The notes under the pieces are model-generated. The model saw nothing but the letters and a program-made list of their open reading frames with translations, made no database searches and was not told the DNA's origin. Positions 42,725 to 52,131 of a stretch of 64,000 nt of DNA are shown piece after piece (position 1 is the stretch's first letter; each line of letters starts with the position of its first letter). This DNA is from Terriglobus sp. TAA 43 (GTDB lineage: Bacteria; Acidobacteriota; Terriglobia; Terriglobales; Acidobacteriaceae). Position numbers and translations under genes: made by a program. The DNA lies in the NCBI RefSeq assembly GCF_000800015.1, contig NZ_JUGR01000001.1:744001-808000 (forward strand), given 5' to 3'.

Positions 42725-43951
42725 TTATCGAATCATGTTGATCGTGTCCTGTGTAATCGTGTCAAAGGCAGTGACAGTCTTCGAATTCGCTTCGAAGGAT
42801 CGCTGTGCCACGATCAGGTTCGCAAACTCCGTCGAGATATCAACGTTGGACTGCTCTAAGGTGCTGCCCGTGACGCTTCCACGGCTTCCTGCTCCGGCGA
42901 CACCGATATCCATCGCGCCCGATGCCTGATTTACCGAATACAGGTTGCTGCCCATACGACCTAACGACTCAGGACTGGCAACTGTCGCAATCGCGATCTG
43001 CCCAAGAACCTCCGTGCCACCGTTCGTGTAGGTCGCACGCATCACTCCCTGAGCATCCACGGAAAAGCTCTTATAAGTTCCCGACGGATAGCCATCCTGC
43101 AAGCTTGCATTTGTACTGGAAGTTCCGGCGCTCTGCGTGATCAGGCTGTTACCGCTCGCATCCCTGAGTGACCAATTCAATGTCATATCACTGGCGCCAT
43201 CCGAAAGGCCACTGAAGCTGATCGATGTCACATCGCCCGTGGGTAAAGCAAGTGTTCCATCCGGGTTGAACTCCAGTGTGCCGGTGTTATTGGATGTCGT
43301 GGTCGCATCGCCGCTTGGCATAGCAATGCTGTAATCCCATTGGTTGCCCCCCGTCTTCGTAAACGTGACGCTAACATTTTGGGCTGTTCCCTGCGAGTCA
43401 TACATTGGCATGGATGAGACATAACTCGTTCCCACGGCGGAGCTCGAATTAAGACTTGTAGTAAAAGAAAACCCCGTCGTCGCGTGCGCCAATTGAGTTT
43501 TTGCCGTCGGGACATTCATTGGCGTCAATGCCGCGTTTGTGTCGACAACCCCATTTACCGCCGGATATCCCATCACCGAATACCCCTCACTCGTCATGAG
43601 ATTTCCGGTCGGACTCAGTTGAAAGTTTCCTGTGCGGGTAAGCTCATTCGTGCCAGTCTGCTGAACAACAAAAAATCCGTTCCCGTTGATCGCCATATCT
43701 GTGGCGCTACCGGTCGAATTGAGGTTTCCTTGGGAAAAATCGCTACTTATCGATGAGACACGTGTTCCGATACCGACCTGTAATGGTGCATTCGAGCCGG
43801 AGGTTCCGACACTTTGATAGAACATGTCAGCGAAGTTTACGTTCTCTTTTTTAAATGCGGTGGTGTTCAGGTTTGCCAGGTTATTGCCGATTGCACTGAG
43901 AGCAATGGAGTCCGCCTGCAACCCGCTAAGCGCGATAGAAAATGAGGGCAT
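42725..43951 (-). CDS. flgE: Flagellar hook protein FlgE
   Basis: 408 residues. N-terminal S-I-A-L-S-G-L-Q-A-D, I-G-N-N-L-A-N-L-N-T-T-A-F-K-K; central I-N-G-N-G-F-F-V-V-Q; C-terminal S-T-L-E-Q-S-N-V-D-I-S-T-E-F-A-N-L-I-V-A-Q-R-S-F-E-A-N-S-K-T-V-T-A-F split over the last 40 residues. Structural hook subunit. A good AGGAAGA site precedes the ATG. Followed by a terminator. Confidence 0.97.
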   Translation of the reverse strand: MPSFSIALSGLQADSIALSAIGNNLANLNTTAFKKENVNFADMFYQSVGTSGSNAPLQVGIGTRVSSISSDFSQGNLNSTGSATDMAINGNGFFVVQQTGTNELTRTGNFQLSPTGNLMTSEGYSVMGYPAVNGVVDTNAALTPMNVPTAKTQLAHATTGFSFTTSLNSSSAVGTSYVSSMPMYDSQGTAQNVSVTFTKTGGNQWDYSIAMPSGDATTTSNNTGTLEFNPDGTLALPTGDVTSISFSGLSDGASDMTLNWSLRDASGNSLITQSAGTSSTNASLQDGYPSGTYKSFSVDAQGVMRATYTNGGTEVLGQIAIATVASPESLGRMGSNLYSVNQASGAMDIGVAGAGSRGSVTGSTLEQSNVDISTEFANLIVAQRSFEANSKTVTAFDTITQDTINMIR

Positions 43952-43986
43952 AACAATATCTTCCTTTTCAAGAACTGAATTATTTG

Positions 43987-44277
43987 TTACGAACCGCTCG
44001 AGGTCGCGGTCGAGCCACCAAGAGAAGTTAGCTGCTTATTTATGTCAATCAACTGTTCCAGGCTGTTCACTCCAACCAACTGTGAGACATATTGAGTCGG
44101 ATCAGTCGGCAGTGTTGGATCTTGGTTCTTTAACTGTGTCACCAGGAGTGTCAGGAAGTCAGTGGAAGTAATCGTCGCTCCATCGTCGGTCGAGGAAGAA
44201 GCGCTATTGCTATGTGCGACACCCTGCGTTGCAAATGCGGTCGCAACCGCATGGGCACTGTTCGAAATTGGATTCAT
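43987..44277 (-). CDS. flgD: Short hook-cap protein FlgD (N-terminal part only)
   Basis: 96 residues. The FlgD N-terminal signature is clear: S-T-D-F-L-T-L-L-V-T-Q-L-K-N-Q-D-P-T-L-P-T-D-P-T-Q-Y-V-S-Q-L, then V-N-S-L-E-Q-L-I-D-I-N-K. Typical FlgD has about 220 residues with Ig-like and Tudor-like domains after this segment; here only a Ser/Gly tail follows and the stop is clean. The gap to flgE is 35 bp, so no frame-shifted remainder fits. Scaffold for hook assembly. Confidence 0.88.
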   Translation of the reverse strand: MNPISNSAHAVATAFATQGVAHSNSASSSTDDGATITSTDFLTLLVTQLKNQDPTLPTDPTQYVSQLVGVNSLEQLIDINKQLTSLGGSTATSSGS

Positions 44278-44287
44278 CTCACTCCTC

Positions 44288-45730
44288 TTAAATATGAATA
44301 CTCAGACGACCATTGCTTGCCTGCCCCACGAACGAGATCGCGGCAGAAGAGATGGCCACTGGTATTTCCTGTACTTCTTTCCGAGATCTACCGGGCGTAG
44401 TTCTTTCTCGTGCACCAGAACCGGAATTGTCATCACGATGGGACAGTGAGGGGGCCTGCCCTCCATTCGCTACCGGGGCATCTACAGCAAGTCCATGTCG
44501 TTCAGAGACAAGCTTTGTTTCTGCAACACCATTCACCTGCAGAGAGTGCACAGCGATCCGGTTATCTTCCAGAAATTGATGCAAGTCGGTCACACTGACT
44601 GTGGAGCTAACATGGGAACCGTTCACGGTAGCGTGCAGCGAACCCTCCCGCATCTCCGCACGCACGGAGATACTTCCGAGCGCACCGTCTTTCCATTGCA
44701 AGTCCAGATGGTTTACTGGACTCCTGAGATCCGAGACGGCGGTCGTTTCGGAAGTCGGCAACATCGACTCGTCATCCGGAATTGCAAGCTGAACGTTCGA
44801 TCCTTCTTCGCGCAAGAGTGATAAGTGGAAAACGACGGACGTGGGCGGGACGGGTACCGCAAACGATGGTTCGGATACACCCGCGGCATGAGCAACCTTC
44901 TCGCCGGCTTCTACCTTGACTCCATCAGGAGAGGTCAATTGATCGTCCGCTGCTGGTGCAGAGCTGCCGACAACCCTGTTTGCCAGCTCGGTGAATTCGC
45001 TTTCCTGTGGTGCTGGCTGCTCAACAGATGTCGCCAGGTTCACATTGAGAGTTTTCACGGACGCGATTCCACTGTGCAACTTTGCCGAACCTGCTGCGTC
45101 TTCTGAAGTCTTTATCAACAGAGCAATTTTTCCATCAACCATTGGCTTACCCGGATCGACTGCGACAATATTCACGCTCGTCGGGACTAAATCCGCCTGC
45201 CCTGTCGCCAACGCTCCCGACGTCATACTCGGAATACCATTTCGCTTGGAGGACGTCTTGTCTTCCTTAGTAACGAAAGCCCGCGCTATGTGACCGGACT
45301 CGCCGCGCTCTGGCTCCTTCGCCGTTGGAGTTACAGCAGACTCTAATAATTCTTTTGTGAGGCCTTGCGGCTCGCCTTGAGGGTCTGCCTGCAACGTGTC
45401 TTCCGGCGACCTATCTTCCTTCGACGCGTCTTCCTGCGGTGCGATGACGCTCTTCGTGGAAGTCGCCCCATCTTCCGGCGCAGGTGAGGGCGCACAATCG
45501 CCATTCATAAACAAGGAAGAAAGTTCTGACGAAGAGTCCGCCACCTCTAATGCGCGAGTGGGAACCGCAACGCCGGAAGTTGTTTGATCCACTCCTGACA
45601 CCTCATGGAAATGCAGGTGATCTTTGAATGACACCGACACAGACGAATCGGCATTTTTCGATGGCACGTCGCCCGGCATACCTGACATTGGTTTCGGCGT
45701 ATCGGCGATAAGCATTGCAGTCGGCAACAT
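44288..45730 (-). CDS. fliK: Flagellar hook-length control protein FliK
   Basis: 480 residues. A long low-complexity, acidic, Ser/Thr/Pro-rich N-terminal region (about 1-330) and a compact C-terminal domain with L-D-L-Q-W-K-D-G-A-L-G-S-I-S-V-R-A-E-M-R-E-G-S-L-H-A-T-V-N-G and F-L-E-D-N-R-I-A-V-H-S-L-Q-V-N-G split over about 345-410, which is the Flg_hook domain. Measures hook length and triggers FlhB switching. Located between fliJ and flgD as usual. Confidence 0.85.
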   Translation of the reverse strand: MLPTAMLIADTPKPMSGMPGDVPSKNADSSVSVSFKDHLHFHEVSGVDQTTSGVAVPTRALEVADSSSELSSLFMNGDCAPSPAPEDGATSTKSVIAPQEDASKEDRSPEDTLQADPQGEPQGLTKELLESAVTPTAKEPERGESGHIARAFVTKEDKTSSKRNGIPSMTSGALATGQADLVPTSVNIVAVDPGKPMVDGKIALLIKTSEDAAGSAKLHSGIASVKTLNVNLATSVEQPAPQESEFTELANRVVGSSAPAADDQLTSPDGVKVEAGEKVAHAAGVSEPSFAVPVPPTSVVFHLSLLREEGSNVQLAIPDDESMLPTSETTAVSDLRSPVNHLDLQWKDGALGSISVRAEMREGSLHATVNGSHVSSTVSVTDLHQFLEDNRIAVHSLQVNGVAETKLVSERHGLAVDAPVANGGQAPSLSHRDDNSGSGARERTTPGRSRKEVQEIPVAISSAAISFVGQASNGRLSIHI

Positions 45731-45787
45731 GACACAAAAGGATCTGCATCTGGATTGCCTTTTTACGAATTCGTTTCTATGCAGGCT

Positions 45788-46243
45788 CTAAGAAGGGACG
45801 TATTTTGCTTTTGCGATTCCCATACGTTGCGCAACTTCTTCTAATTGCCGCTGTTCCTTGCGATGCGCGGACAGGCGGTCTTCGTCCACCGCACGTTCCA
45901 GAACCCGTTCCAGCTGCCGTAGTTCGCGACGTAACTGCGCTTCATCCTGTGCGACAACGACTACCAGTTGATCCCGTGTGCGTTGATAGTGCAGTGCGTG
46001 TGTGAAAGCCATAGACGACAAAGCTGAACTTGACCGGGCCATGAGCCACTGGTCGTGTTCTCCTTCGGAGATCGCCGTCACTTGAGCATCCCTACATGCG
46101 GATAGTTGCAATTGTCCGTTAGCAACCTCTTTGGCTGCCGTTACCATCTCTGCGTTCGCCAGCTTCAGAGCCAGAACGGATCGTTCGTGCAACTGTCCGC
46201 GAAGAGCAACGATCCTTTCCAGCTGCTTTCTTCCCCTGCTCAT
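45788..46243 (-). CDS. fliJ: Flagellar export chaperone-escort FliJ
   Basis: 151 residues, nearly all helical coiled coil: L-E-R-I-V-A-L-R, H-Y-Q-R-T-R-D-Q-L, L-R-R-E-L-R-Q-L-E-R-V-L-E-R and E-Q-R-Q-L-E-E-V-A-Q-R. Length and position after fliI fit FliJ, which links the FliI ATPase to FlhA. Start overlaps fliI by 4 bp. Confidence 0.85.
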   Translation of the reverse strand: MSRGRKQLERIVALRGQLHERSVLALKLANAEMVTAAKEVANGQLQLSACRDAQVTAISEGEHDQWLMARSSSALSSMAFTHALHYQRTRDQLVVVVAQDEAQLRRELRQLERVLERAVDEDRLSAHRKEQRQLEEVAQRMGIAKAKYVPS

Positions 46244-47547
46244 ACCATCTCCGGAAGCCCTGTCAACCGGGCGATTGCATCCTCGAACGAGGATGTTTCC
46301 AACGATGTTTGTTCTAACAAGGACCGGAAACGCGGACGCATTGCAATCGCGCGATCCAATTCAGGTTCGGCTCCTGGTTTGTAGGCGCCCACACGAATCA
46401 GATCTTCACCTTTCATATAAACGCTCATCAACCTCCGGACCTCGCGCGCGCGCTGTTGATGCGACGCAGACGCCACAGAAGGCATCAGTCTGCTGAGTGA
46501 CCGCAGTACATCAATGGGCGGGTACATCCCTTCGGATGCCATCTCGCGCGAAAGAACAACATGGCCATCAAGGATCGACCGCGCACTATCCACAACAGGA
46601 TCCTGCTCGTCATCTCCTTCCATCAGTACCGTGTAGAAACCGGTGATGCTTCCGTTGGCAAAGTTCCCGGCCCGCTCCAGGAGACGTGCCAATTTTGCAA
46701 ATGCCGATGGAGGATATCCCTTCGTAGACGGTGGCTCGCCCGCAGCAAGACCTATCTCTCGCGCAGCCATCGCAAACCGTGTTACCGAATCCAGAATTAA
46801 CAACACGTGTTTTCCCTGCGACGCAAAATACTCTGCTGTTGTCGTCGCTGCCCAGGCGCAACGCATTCGCATTAACGGCGATTCATCGGAGGTCGCGATA
46901 TGAACCACCGAGCGTTGTCGGCCTTCCTCTCCCAGGGAGTCCTCCAGAAACTCGATTAGCTCTCTGCCACGTTCCCCAACCAGCCCCACCACGGTTAGAT
47001 CCGCGGCAGTGTTCCGCGTCATCATTCCCAGCAGCGTGCTCTTCCCCACCCCTGAACCACCAAAGATGCCAATTCGTTGGCCCCGTGCAACAGTCAACAT
47101 GGTGTCGATCGCACGTACTCCCGTGCCAAGAGGCTCAACCATCCGCACACGTTCCAGCGGACCTGGAGCATCGCGATCCAACGGTAGATTCATCGTTCCA
47201 TTCACCGTTGGCAAACCGTCCGCTGGCAAACCGTTCGCATCCAGAACGCGGCCCAGCATATCTCCGCCAACACGCATTCCCGCGCGATGCCGACTCACCG
47301 ACACGCGATCACCATAACGAATGCCAGATACCGAAGTCAGAGGCATGGAGAGGACATGCTGGCCTCGGAACCCGATAACCTCTGCCAGGTGCCGTCGTCC
47401 ATCTGCAGCTTCAATCTCGCAACAGTCACCTACCGAACAAGGCGGCCCAAGAGACTGCACATAGTTCCCATTCGCCTCCACCACTTCGCCATGAAGACGG
47501 ACCGGAGCGGCATCCTGAAGCTGATGAAAAAACATCTCCAGTGCCAT
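46240..47547 (-). CDS. fliI: Flagellar export ATPase FliI
   Basis: 435 residues. Walker A G-G-S-G-V-G-K-S at 163-170, catalytic V-G-E-R-G-R-E-L-I-E-F, Walker B V-L-L-I-L-D-S-V-T-R-F-A-M-A, and D-G-H-V-V-L-S-R. Standard F1-beta-like export ATPase. Overlaps fliJ by 4 bp; 3 bp after fliH. Confidence 0.97.
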   Translation of the reverse strand: MALEMFFHQLQDAAPVRLHGEVVEANGNYVQSLGPPCSVGDCCEIEAADGRRHLAEVIGFRGQHVLSMPLTSVSGIRYGDRVSVSRHRAGMRVGGDMLGRVLDANGLPADGLPTVNGTMNLPLDRDAPGPLERVRMVEPLGTGVRAIDTMLTVARGQRIGIFGGSGVGKSTLLGMMTRNTAADLTVVGLVGERGRELIEFLEDSLGEEGRQRSVVHIATSDESPLMRMRCAWAATTTAEYFASQGKHVLLILDSVTRFAMAAREIGLAAGEPPSTKGYPPSAFAKLARLLERAGNFANGSITGFYTVLMEGDDEQDPVVDSARSILDGHVVLSREMASEGMYPPIDVLRSLSRLMPSVASASHQQRAREVRRLMSVYMKGEDLIRVGAYKPGAEPELDRAIAMRPRFRSLLEQTSLETSSFEDAIARLTGLPEMV

Positions 47548-47550
47548 CGC

Positions 47551-48195
47551 TTAGGCAACCATCACCGGTCGGTGGCGTAGCAACTCAAAGAAGCCTCTCT
47601 CAATCTCCGCAAGCTGTGCCTTCACCCCAAGCTGCACGCTTCCACTACGCGTTTTCAATACAGCCTCGCCGTTTGCCAGTTGGTCATCCGGCTCAATGTG
47701 CACCGCGGCCGCGGTCTTTTCCAGCATTTCGTTCCATCGCTGAGCTTCCTCTGCGGCTACTCGCAGTACCGCTTCGCTTCCATCGGCCACCTGCTCCAGC
47801 GCAACGCGCGCCGCTCCAGCCAGAAGTGTAGGGTCCATCGTGGCCTCACGGTGAAGAACCCGCTCTGCAATTGCAAGAGACAAACGCACAACCTCGCTCT
47901 CCACCTCTTTGAAATAGCGTTTCCGTTCCTCATCGAATTGCTGCACGATCCGCGACACTGCCTTACGCTCTTCCGCGATTTTGCGGTCCAGTTCGCCCTC
48001 TAAACTCTCCAGCGTTTCCCGACGGCCTCGCTCATGGGCCTCTTGAAGTCTCTCGTCCAGGTCAACAGGAGCACAGGCAGCGACCGCCGACTCCATTTCG
48101 GTCGCAACATTCATCGTTATTGCGGCCTCCTTTGCGTTACGAAACGCAAGTGGCTCTACTTTCGGGTCGCAGATAGCTTTATCGTCCCAAACCAT
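47551..48195 (-). CDS. fliH: Flagellar export ATPase regulator FliH
   Basis: 214 residues. Central charged coiled coil (about 45-100: E-A-H-E-R-G-R-R-E-T-L-E-S-L-E-G-E-L split) and C-terminal domain with A-I-A-E-R-V-L-H-R-E-A and V-K-A-Q-L-A-E-I-E-R-G-F-F-E-L-L. Negative regulator and stator of FliI, docking to FliN. GGAGG lies 7 nt before the ATG; overlaps fliG by 17 bp. Confidence 0.9.
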   Translation of the reverse strand: MVWDDKAICDPKVEPLAFRNAKEAAITMNVATEMESAVAACAPVDLDERLQEAHERGRRETLESLEGELDRKIAEERKAVSRIVQQFDEERKRYFKEVESEVVRLSLAIAERVLHREATMDPTLLAGAARVALEQVADGSEAVLRVAAEEAQRWNEMLEKTAAAVHIEPDDQLANGEAVLKTRSGSVQLGVKAQLAEIERGFFELLRHRPVMVA

Positions 48196-49252
48196 CGTCT
48201 GCCTCCACCTTCAAAATCATCTTGCCCTCTGCCTCCAGCTTTCTGGCCAGCGAAAGCAGTTCATGTTGAGCCTGAGCAACATCTCGTCCGCGAACCGGCC
48301 CAAGAGTTTCCATGTCCTCCTGCAACATCTCCACGGCGCGCGAACTCATCGCCGAGAACAAATGTGCCTTGAGATTCTCATCGGCCGATTTCAGTGCCAG
48401 CGCGAGCATTCTTTTATCGGCAGCACTTACCAATTCGCGGATGCTGCCCGGTGGCACCGTCAACAGGTCCTCAAACGTGAACATCAGATTTCGAATTCCG
48501 AGGGCCAGGGTGGGTTCCTGTTGCTCGATGCCGTCCAGGATGCTACGACTCGCATTCCCATCCATACGATTGAGCAAATCCGCTACTGCCTTGAATCCCG
48601 CATACGATTGCCGTCCAGTCGACCCAAGCGCATGAATCCTCTTGTAAAGAATCACGGCAACACGTTGCGCCATCTCGGGCGAGAACTGACGCATCTCGGC
48701 AAGTCGCCGCACCGCCTCCACGCGCAGGTCTTCCGGAAGCTGCATCAACACCGCGGAACCGCGTTTTGGATTCAGATGCGCCAGCACAAGCGCCACCGTC
48801 TGCGGATGCTCTCCCTCCAGGAACTTGCTCAACTGCGTGGGGTCCATTTTTTGCAGTGCAACAAGATCACTGGCCTTGCCATCCACATCGGCGCGGCTGA
48901 TGTCACGAATCAGCTCTTGCGCACGCTGTCTTCCAAATGTTTCCGTCAACAATCGCGTGGCATATTCCACGCCGCCTCGCAGCATGTATTGCTGCGTCTC
49001 CTGTAAGCCGTAGAACTCCAGCAATACCTGCGTCTGCTCATCAGGGCTGATGTCACCCACGCGAGAAAGCTCTTCCGTAAGGTGCTGAACCTCCTGTTCA
49101 CTCAACCCACGCAGAAGCGACTTTGAGGTCTCCTCCCCCAGCGTCACGATCAGGACTGCCGCCTTGCGCAACGGCGGTATATCCAGCTGCGGCATCTGCG
49201 GCAGAGCCAGACGTGCCGATGGAGAAGGTAAAGCCACGGGAGCCGATGACAT
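48179..49252 (-). CDS. fliG: Flagellar motor switch protein FliG
   Basis: 357 residues. N-terminal L-R-K-A-A-V-L-I-V-T-L-G-E-E, middle-domain motif F-L-E-G-E-H-P-Q-T-V-A-L-V-L-A-H-L, and C-terminal torque helix with M-F-T-F-E-D-L-L-T-V-P-P-G-S-I-R-E-L and L-A-L-A-L-K-S-A-D-E-N-L-K split. Rotor-stator interface of the C-ring. The start overlaps the fliF stop by one base (TAATG). Confidence 0.97.
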   Translation of the reverse strand: MSSAPVALPSPSARLALPQMPQLDIPPLRKAAVLIVTLGEETSKSLLRGLSEQEVQHLTEELSRVGDISPDEQTQVLLEFYGLQETQQYMLRGGVEYATRLLTETFGRQRAQELIRDISRADVDGKASDLVALQKMDPTQLSKFLEGEHPQTVALVLAHLNPKRGSAVLMQLPEDLRVEAVRRLAEMRQFSPEMAQRVAVILYKRIHALGSTGRQSYAGFKAVADLLNRMDGNASRSILDGIEQQEPTLALGIRNLMFTFEDLLTVPPGSIRELVSAADKRMLALALKSADENLKAHLFSAMSSRAVEMLQEDMETLGPVRGRDVAQAQHELLSLARKLEAEGKMILKVEADDGLGR

Positions 49253-50928
49253 TAATCCATCTCCTCGCTACCAGCGCGAATCCACGAACCAATCAGTCTG
49301 GTGTTGTTCTTTGGCTCAGCCTTAATCTGTTCCGTCACGCGATCAAAAATGTGCTGCGTGCTCACACCGGCGCTGGTCCTTATCGATGCTTCATTCGGAA
49401 TCTCTTGTTCCGCAGATTTTGCCGCTAACATCGGCCGCACCGACACAGGTGCCAGCAATATCTGCGTCTGTTTTGTTATGGGTCGAAGCACCATCATGCC
49501 CAGCAACACAATGCCTCCCAGCGTTGCCAGCGCTCGCGGCAGCATCGGTTGCGCTCGCAAAAGTTCGGTTGTCGACTCCATAACCCTGGACCACCCCGCA
49601 ATCGGAGCATCATCGTTGTTACCAGAAAAAGCCAGATTCTCAAGCACTACAGAGTCGCCCCGCTTCTCGTCATATCCCACGGCTGCTTGCGCCAATTGCT
49701 GCAACTGCTTCATTTCATCCGCGGTGCGATGCTGCCACGCGGTATGCAATGCCTTCGCATTCATCTGCCGAATCTCGCGATCATTCACCACAATCGCCGC
49801 AGTGATACGTCGTATACGCCCAGCCGACTCTGCCGTGTGCGTTACGTGCCGCGTCACAGCATACTGCGTACTCTCTTCACGCGAATTCTGAGTCTGCCCC
49901 GTGCTCGCAATCGTTGGGGATGGTCCGGCCGCAACAGCCGCGGGCGTGCCGTTTGGAGCCGCGTTCTGCGCCGTTGGTTGCGGTGCGGGCGCGTTGCTTC
50001 CTGTCCCGGCAACACCGCCAGGACGCGATGCCTGCGCAAGCTGCTCCGTCCGCTGCATACTTAACGGGGCCGATTGCTGCGGATCATAGACCTCGTCGGT
50101 GTGTTCTTCCGATCCCTGCACGTAGCTGATTGAAACCGTCGCATGAACGTTCCCCGCACCTGCCAAAGGCTCCAGCACCTGGGTCAACTTGTTCTGCAAT
50201 GCAATCTCTTCTTCGCGATCATTTGCAGATGCGGAGCTCGCAGTAAAATCCATGCGCCCATCGGCATCTACAAGCGTCACAGCTTCCGGCAGCAAACCTT
50301 CAATCGAACTTGCAATCAGATTGCGAATCGCATCGCTCTGTTCCCGCGGCAGATTTGAACGGCGCAGCTTCAGCACAGCCGAGGCCTTCGCCGGCTGGTC
50401 TTCCGATGCAAACGCACCCTGCTTTGCTAACACCACGTGCACACGTGCCGACCGCACCGATTGCAGCGTTCCAATCGTGTGCTCCAGCTCCCCTTCCAAA
50501 GCCCGCTGGTAGTTCACCTTCTCGTCGAACTCGCTACCCACCCAGTTCGGCTTGTCGAAAAGCTCAAACCCCATGCGCCCCGACTGCGGCAGTCCGCTAG
50601 TGGAAATTGCAACGCGCGCTTTGTCCAGTTGTTCAGCCGGAACCTGAAGCGCTGATCCGTCCGGCGTGGTCTGATAGCGGATGCCCGCGGAACTCAACTG
50701 CTGCTCCATCGTCGCGGCATCTCTGCCATCCATTCCGCTAAACAGTACGCGCCAATCCGTACGCGTACTCCACCAAACGGAAATACCAGACAGGACCAAC
50801 AACGCTGCAAGACTCCCCATCAGGAGATGCCTGCGAGCGGGCTCCATGGCACTCCATCGCTCACGAAAGGCCACCAGCATCGCGTTGCTGCGGCTGATCG
50901 CCGTTCCTGGTTCCATCGTTGCTGCCAT
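49252..50928 (-). CDS. fliF: Flagellar MS-ring protein FliF
   Basis: 558 residues: first helix at about 35-50, ring-building motifs with V-L-F-S-G-M-D-G-R-D-A and L-P-Q-S-G-R-M-G-F-E-L-F-D-K-P-N-W split, L-E-G-E-L-E-H-T-I-G-T-L, a Pro/Ala/Gln-rich periplasmic stretch (about 290-345), second helix at about 475-492, and the FliG-binding C-terminus. MS-ring platform of the basal body. 18 bp after fliE. Confidence 0.97.
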   Translation of the reverse strand: MAATMEPGTAISRSNAMLVAFRERWSAMEPARRHLLMGSLAALLVLSGISVWWSTRTDWRVLFSGMDGRDAATMEQQLSSAGIRYQTTPDGSALQVPAEQLDKARVAISTSGLPQSGRMGFELFDKPNWVGSEFDEKVNYQRALEGELEHTIGTLQSVRSARVHVVLAKQGAFASEDQPAKASAVLKLRRSNLPREQSDAIRNLIASSIEGLLPEAVTLVDADGRMDFTASSASANDREEEIALQNKLTQVLEPLAGAGNVHATVSISYVQGSEEHTDEVYDPQQSAPLSMQRTEQLAQASRPGGVAGTGSNAPAPQPTAQNAAPNGTPAAVAAGPSPTIASTGQTQNSREESTQYAVTRHVTHTAESAGRIRRITAAIVVNDREIRQMNAKALHTAWQHRTADEMKQLQQLAQAAVGYDEKRGDSVVLENLAFSGNNDDAPIAGWSRVMESTTELLRAQPMLPRALATLGGIVLLGMMVLRPITKQTQILLAPVSVRPMLAAKSAEQEIPNEASIRTSAGVSTQHIFDRVTEQIKAEPKNNTRLIGSWIRAGSEEMD

Positions 50929-50946
50929 CGTTCCCCGTCCGTTGCG

Positions 50947-51255
50947 TTAAAACTGCATCTGCATCATCTGCTGGTAGGCAGCTACAGCTTTGTTACGCAC
51001 CTGGAGTGCGAGTTCAAAGGTCAGATCCGCCTGCTGCGTCGCAATCATGGCCTCGTGCACATCCACACCCTGGCCACTCAATAAGCCCGTCACTGCCTGC
51101 TGCGCTTTTGTATCTGCGTTGCTAATCTGCTGCTGCGCGGCATGCATCATGTTTCCAAAAACATTCGAAGGCTGCGCACTCTCCGCAGCGGCCGCTGGCA
51201 TTCTGCTTTGCAGAAGAGCTTCACGAAGGGCCACGGGATTTTGGATCGGCAACAT
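50947..51255 (-). CDS. fliE: Flagellar hook-basal body protein FliE
   Basis: 102 residues. C-terminal half typical: G-Q-G-V-D-V-H-E-A-M-I-A-T-Q-Q-A-D-L-T-F-E-L-A-L-Q-V-R-N-K split, ending A-Y-Q-Q-M-M-Q-M-Q-F. Connects MS-ring and rod. Between flgC and fliF. Confidence 0.95.
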   Translation of the reverse strand: MLPIQNPVALREALLQSRMPAAAAESAQPSNVFGNMMHAAQQQISNADTKAQQAVTGLLSGQGVDVHEAMIATQQADLTFELALQVRNKAVAAYQQMMQMQF

Positions 51256-51271
51256 CTCTCTCTCCGTCCGT

Positions 51272-51718
51272 TTACTTCAACAGGTCTATGGAAGCGCTCA
51301 ACATGCCTTTTTCAGCCTGCAAAGCACTTGCGTTCAAACCATACGAGCGACTGGCGCCCATCAGATCCACCATCTCCGTCACCGGATTGATATCCGGAAA
51401 CGAAACATAACCATCCCCATCTGCATCCGGGTGCGAAGGATCATAGCGTCGCAATGGCGGCGCCTCGCTCTTGAGAATCTCAGCGACCTTCACGCCACCT
51501 TCCGGCGCACTCGCATTACTCAATCCAAAACTTTTCATCGCACCGGCAAACGTATTTTCACCAACGCTCTGCAACACGACGCTCTGTCGCTGATACGGCA
51601 CACCGTCTTCCGTCCGCGTGGTCTCTGCATTCGCCATATTTGCAGCCACCACATCGGCCCGCACACGCTGCGCCGTCAGTGCCGAACCTGTAACCTGCAT
51701 CATTCCAAATAGGTTCAT
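51272..51718 (-). CDS. flgC: Flagellar proximal rod protein FlgC
   Basis: 148 residues. N-terminal S-A-L-T-A-Q-R-V-R-A-D-V-V-A-A-N-M-A-N-A-E-T-T-R-T split; C-terminal Y-D-P-S-H-P-D-A-D-G-D-G-Y-V, N-P-V-T-E-M-V-D-L-M-G-A-S-R-S-Y. Proximal rod subunit. 8 bp after flgB. Confidence 0.96.
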   Translation of the reverse strand: MNLFGMMQVTGSALTAQRVRADVVAANMANAETTRTEDGVPYQRQSVVLQSVGENTFAGAMKSFGLSNASAPEGGVKVAEILKSEAPPLRRYDPSHPDADGDGYVSFPDINPVTEMVDLMGASRSYGLNASALQAEKGMLSASIDLLK

Positions 51719-51726
51719 TGGTTAAC

Positions 51727-52077
51727 TCACTTACCGTCCGACTTAATAGCGTCCATCATTTGCGAGTACTGATGCCTCAGCAGTTCCACACCTGTGCGAA
51801 ATTGCAACTGAGTCTGCGCCATCAGCATCGATTCGCGATCGAGAGAAACGTTGTTGCCATCCGGTCGCGATGTCAGCCCACCAACATCACTTATGGTCAG
51901 ATCGCCACTCATACCGTGCGCATCCAGCGCTTTCCCAAACTCACCCTCAAAGTCCAAACCCTGCGTGCGATATCCGGGAGTGTCTACATTGGCCATGTTT
52001 GCCGCGGTCAGCTTCATCTGCTGTGTGGTCAGTGTCAGATAACGTTCCAGCGCATCGGCCGTTGGCATCTCAAGCAT
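51727..52077 (-). CDS. flgB: Flagellar proximal rod protein FlgB
   Basis: 116 residues from the ATG at 52077, chosen because GGGAGG lies 4 nt upstream; an ATG five codons earlier would sit ahead of it. Rod motif K-L-T-A-A-N-M-A-N-V-D-T-P-G-Y-R-T-Q-G and L-D-F-E-G-E-F-G. First structural gene of the cluster, preceded by a candidate sigma54 promoter and two hairpins. Confidence 0.95.
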   Translation of the reverse strand: MLEMPTADALERYLTLTTQQMKLTAANMANVDTPGYRTQGLDFEGEFGKALDAHGMSGDLTISDVGGLTSRPDGNNVSLDRESMLMAQTQLQFRTGVELLRHQYSQMMDAIKSDGK

Positions 52078-52099
52078 GAAGCCTCCCTTCAATTAAAGG

Positions 52100-52131
52100 C
52101 AGAATGACTTACTGCCGATAAGTGCATTCTG
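52100..52131 (-). repeat. Inverted repeat in the flgB leader
   Basis: CAGAATGACTTA and TAAGTGCATTCTG form a 12-bp stem with one bulge and a 7-nt loop. It overlaps the -12 element and expected start of the candidate sigma54 promoter at 52123-52139, so it may be an operator or a 5' UTR hairpin. Confidence 0.5.

Noticed and set aside
43987-44277. FlgD as a frameshifted pseudogene
   Set aside because: The stop is clean, the next gene starts 35 bp later, and no FlgD C-terminal sequence is seen in other frames.
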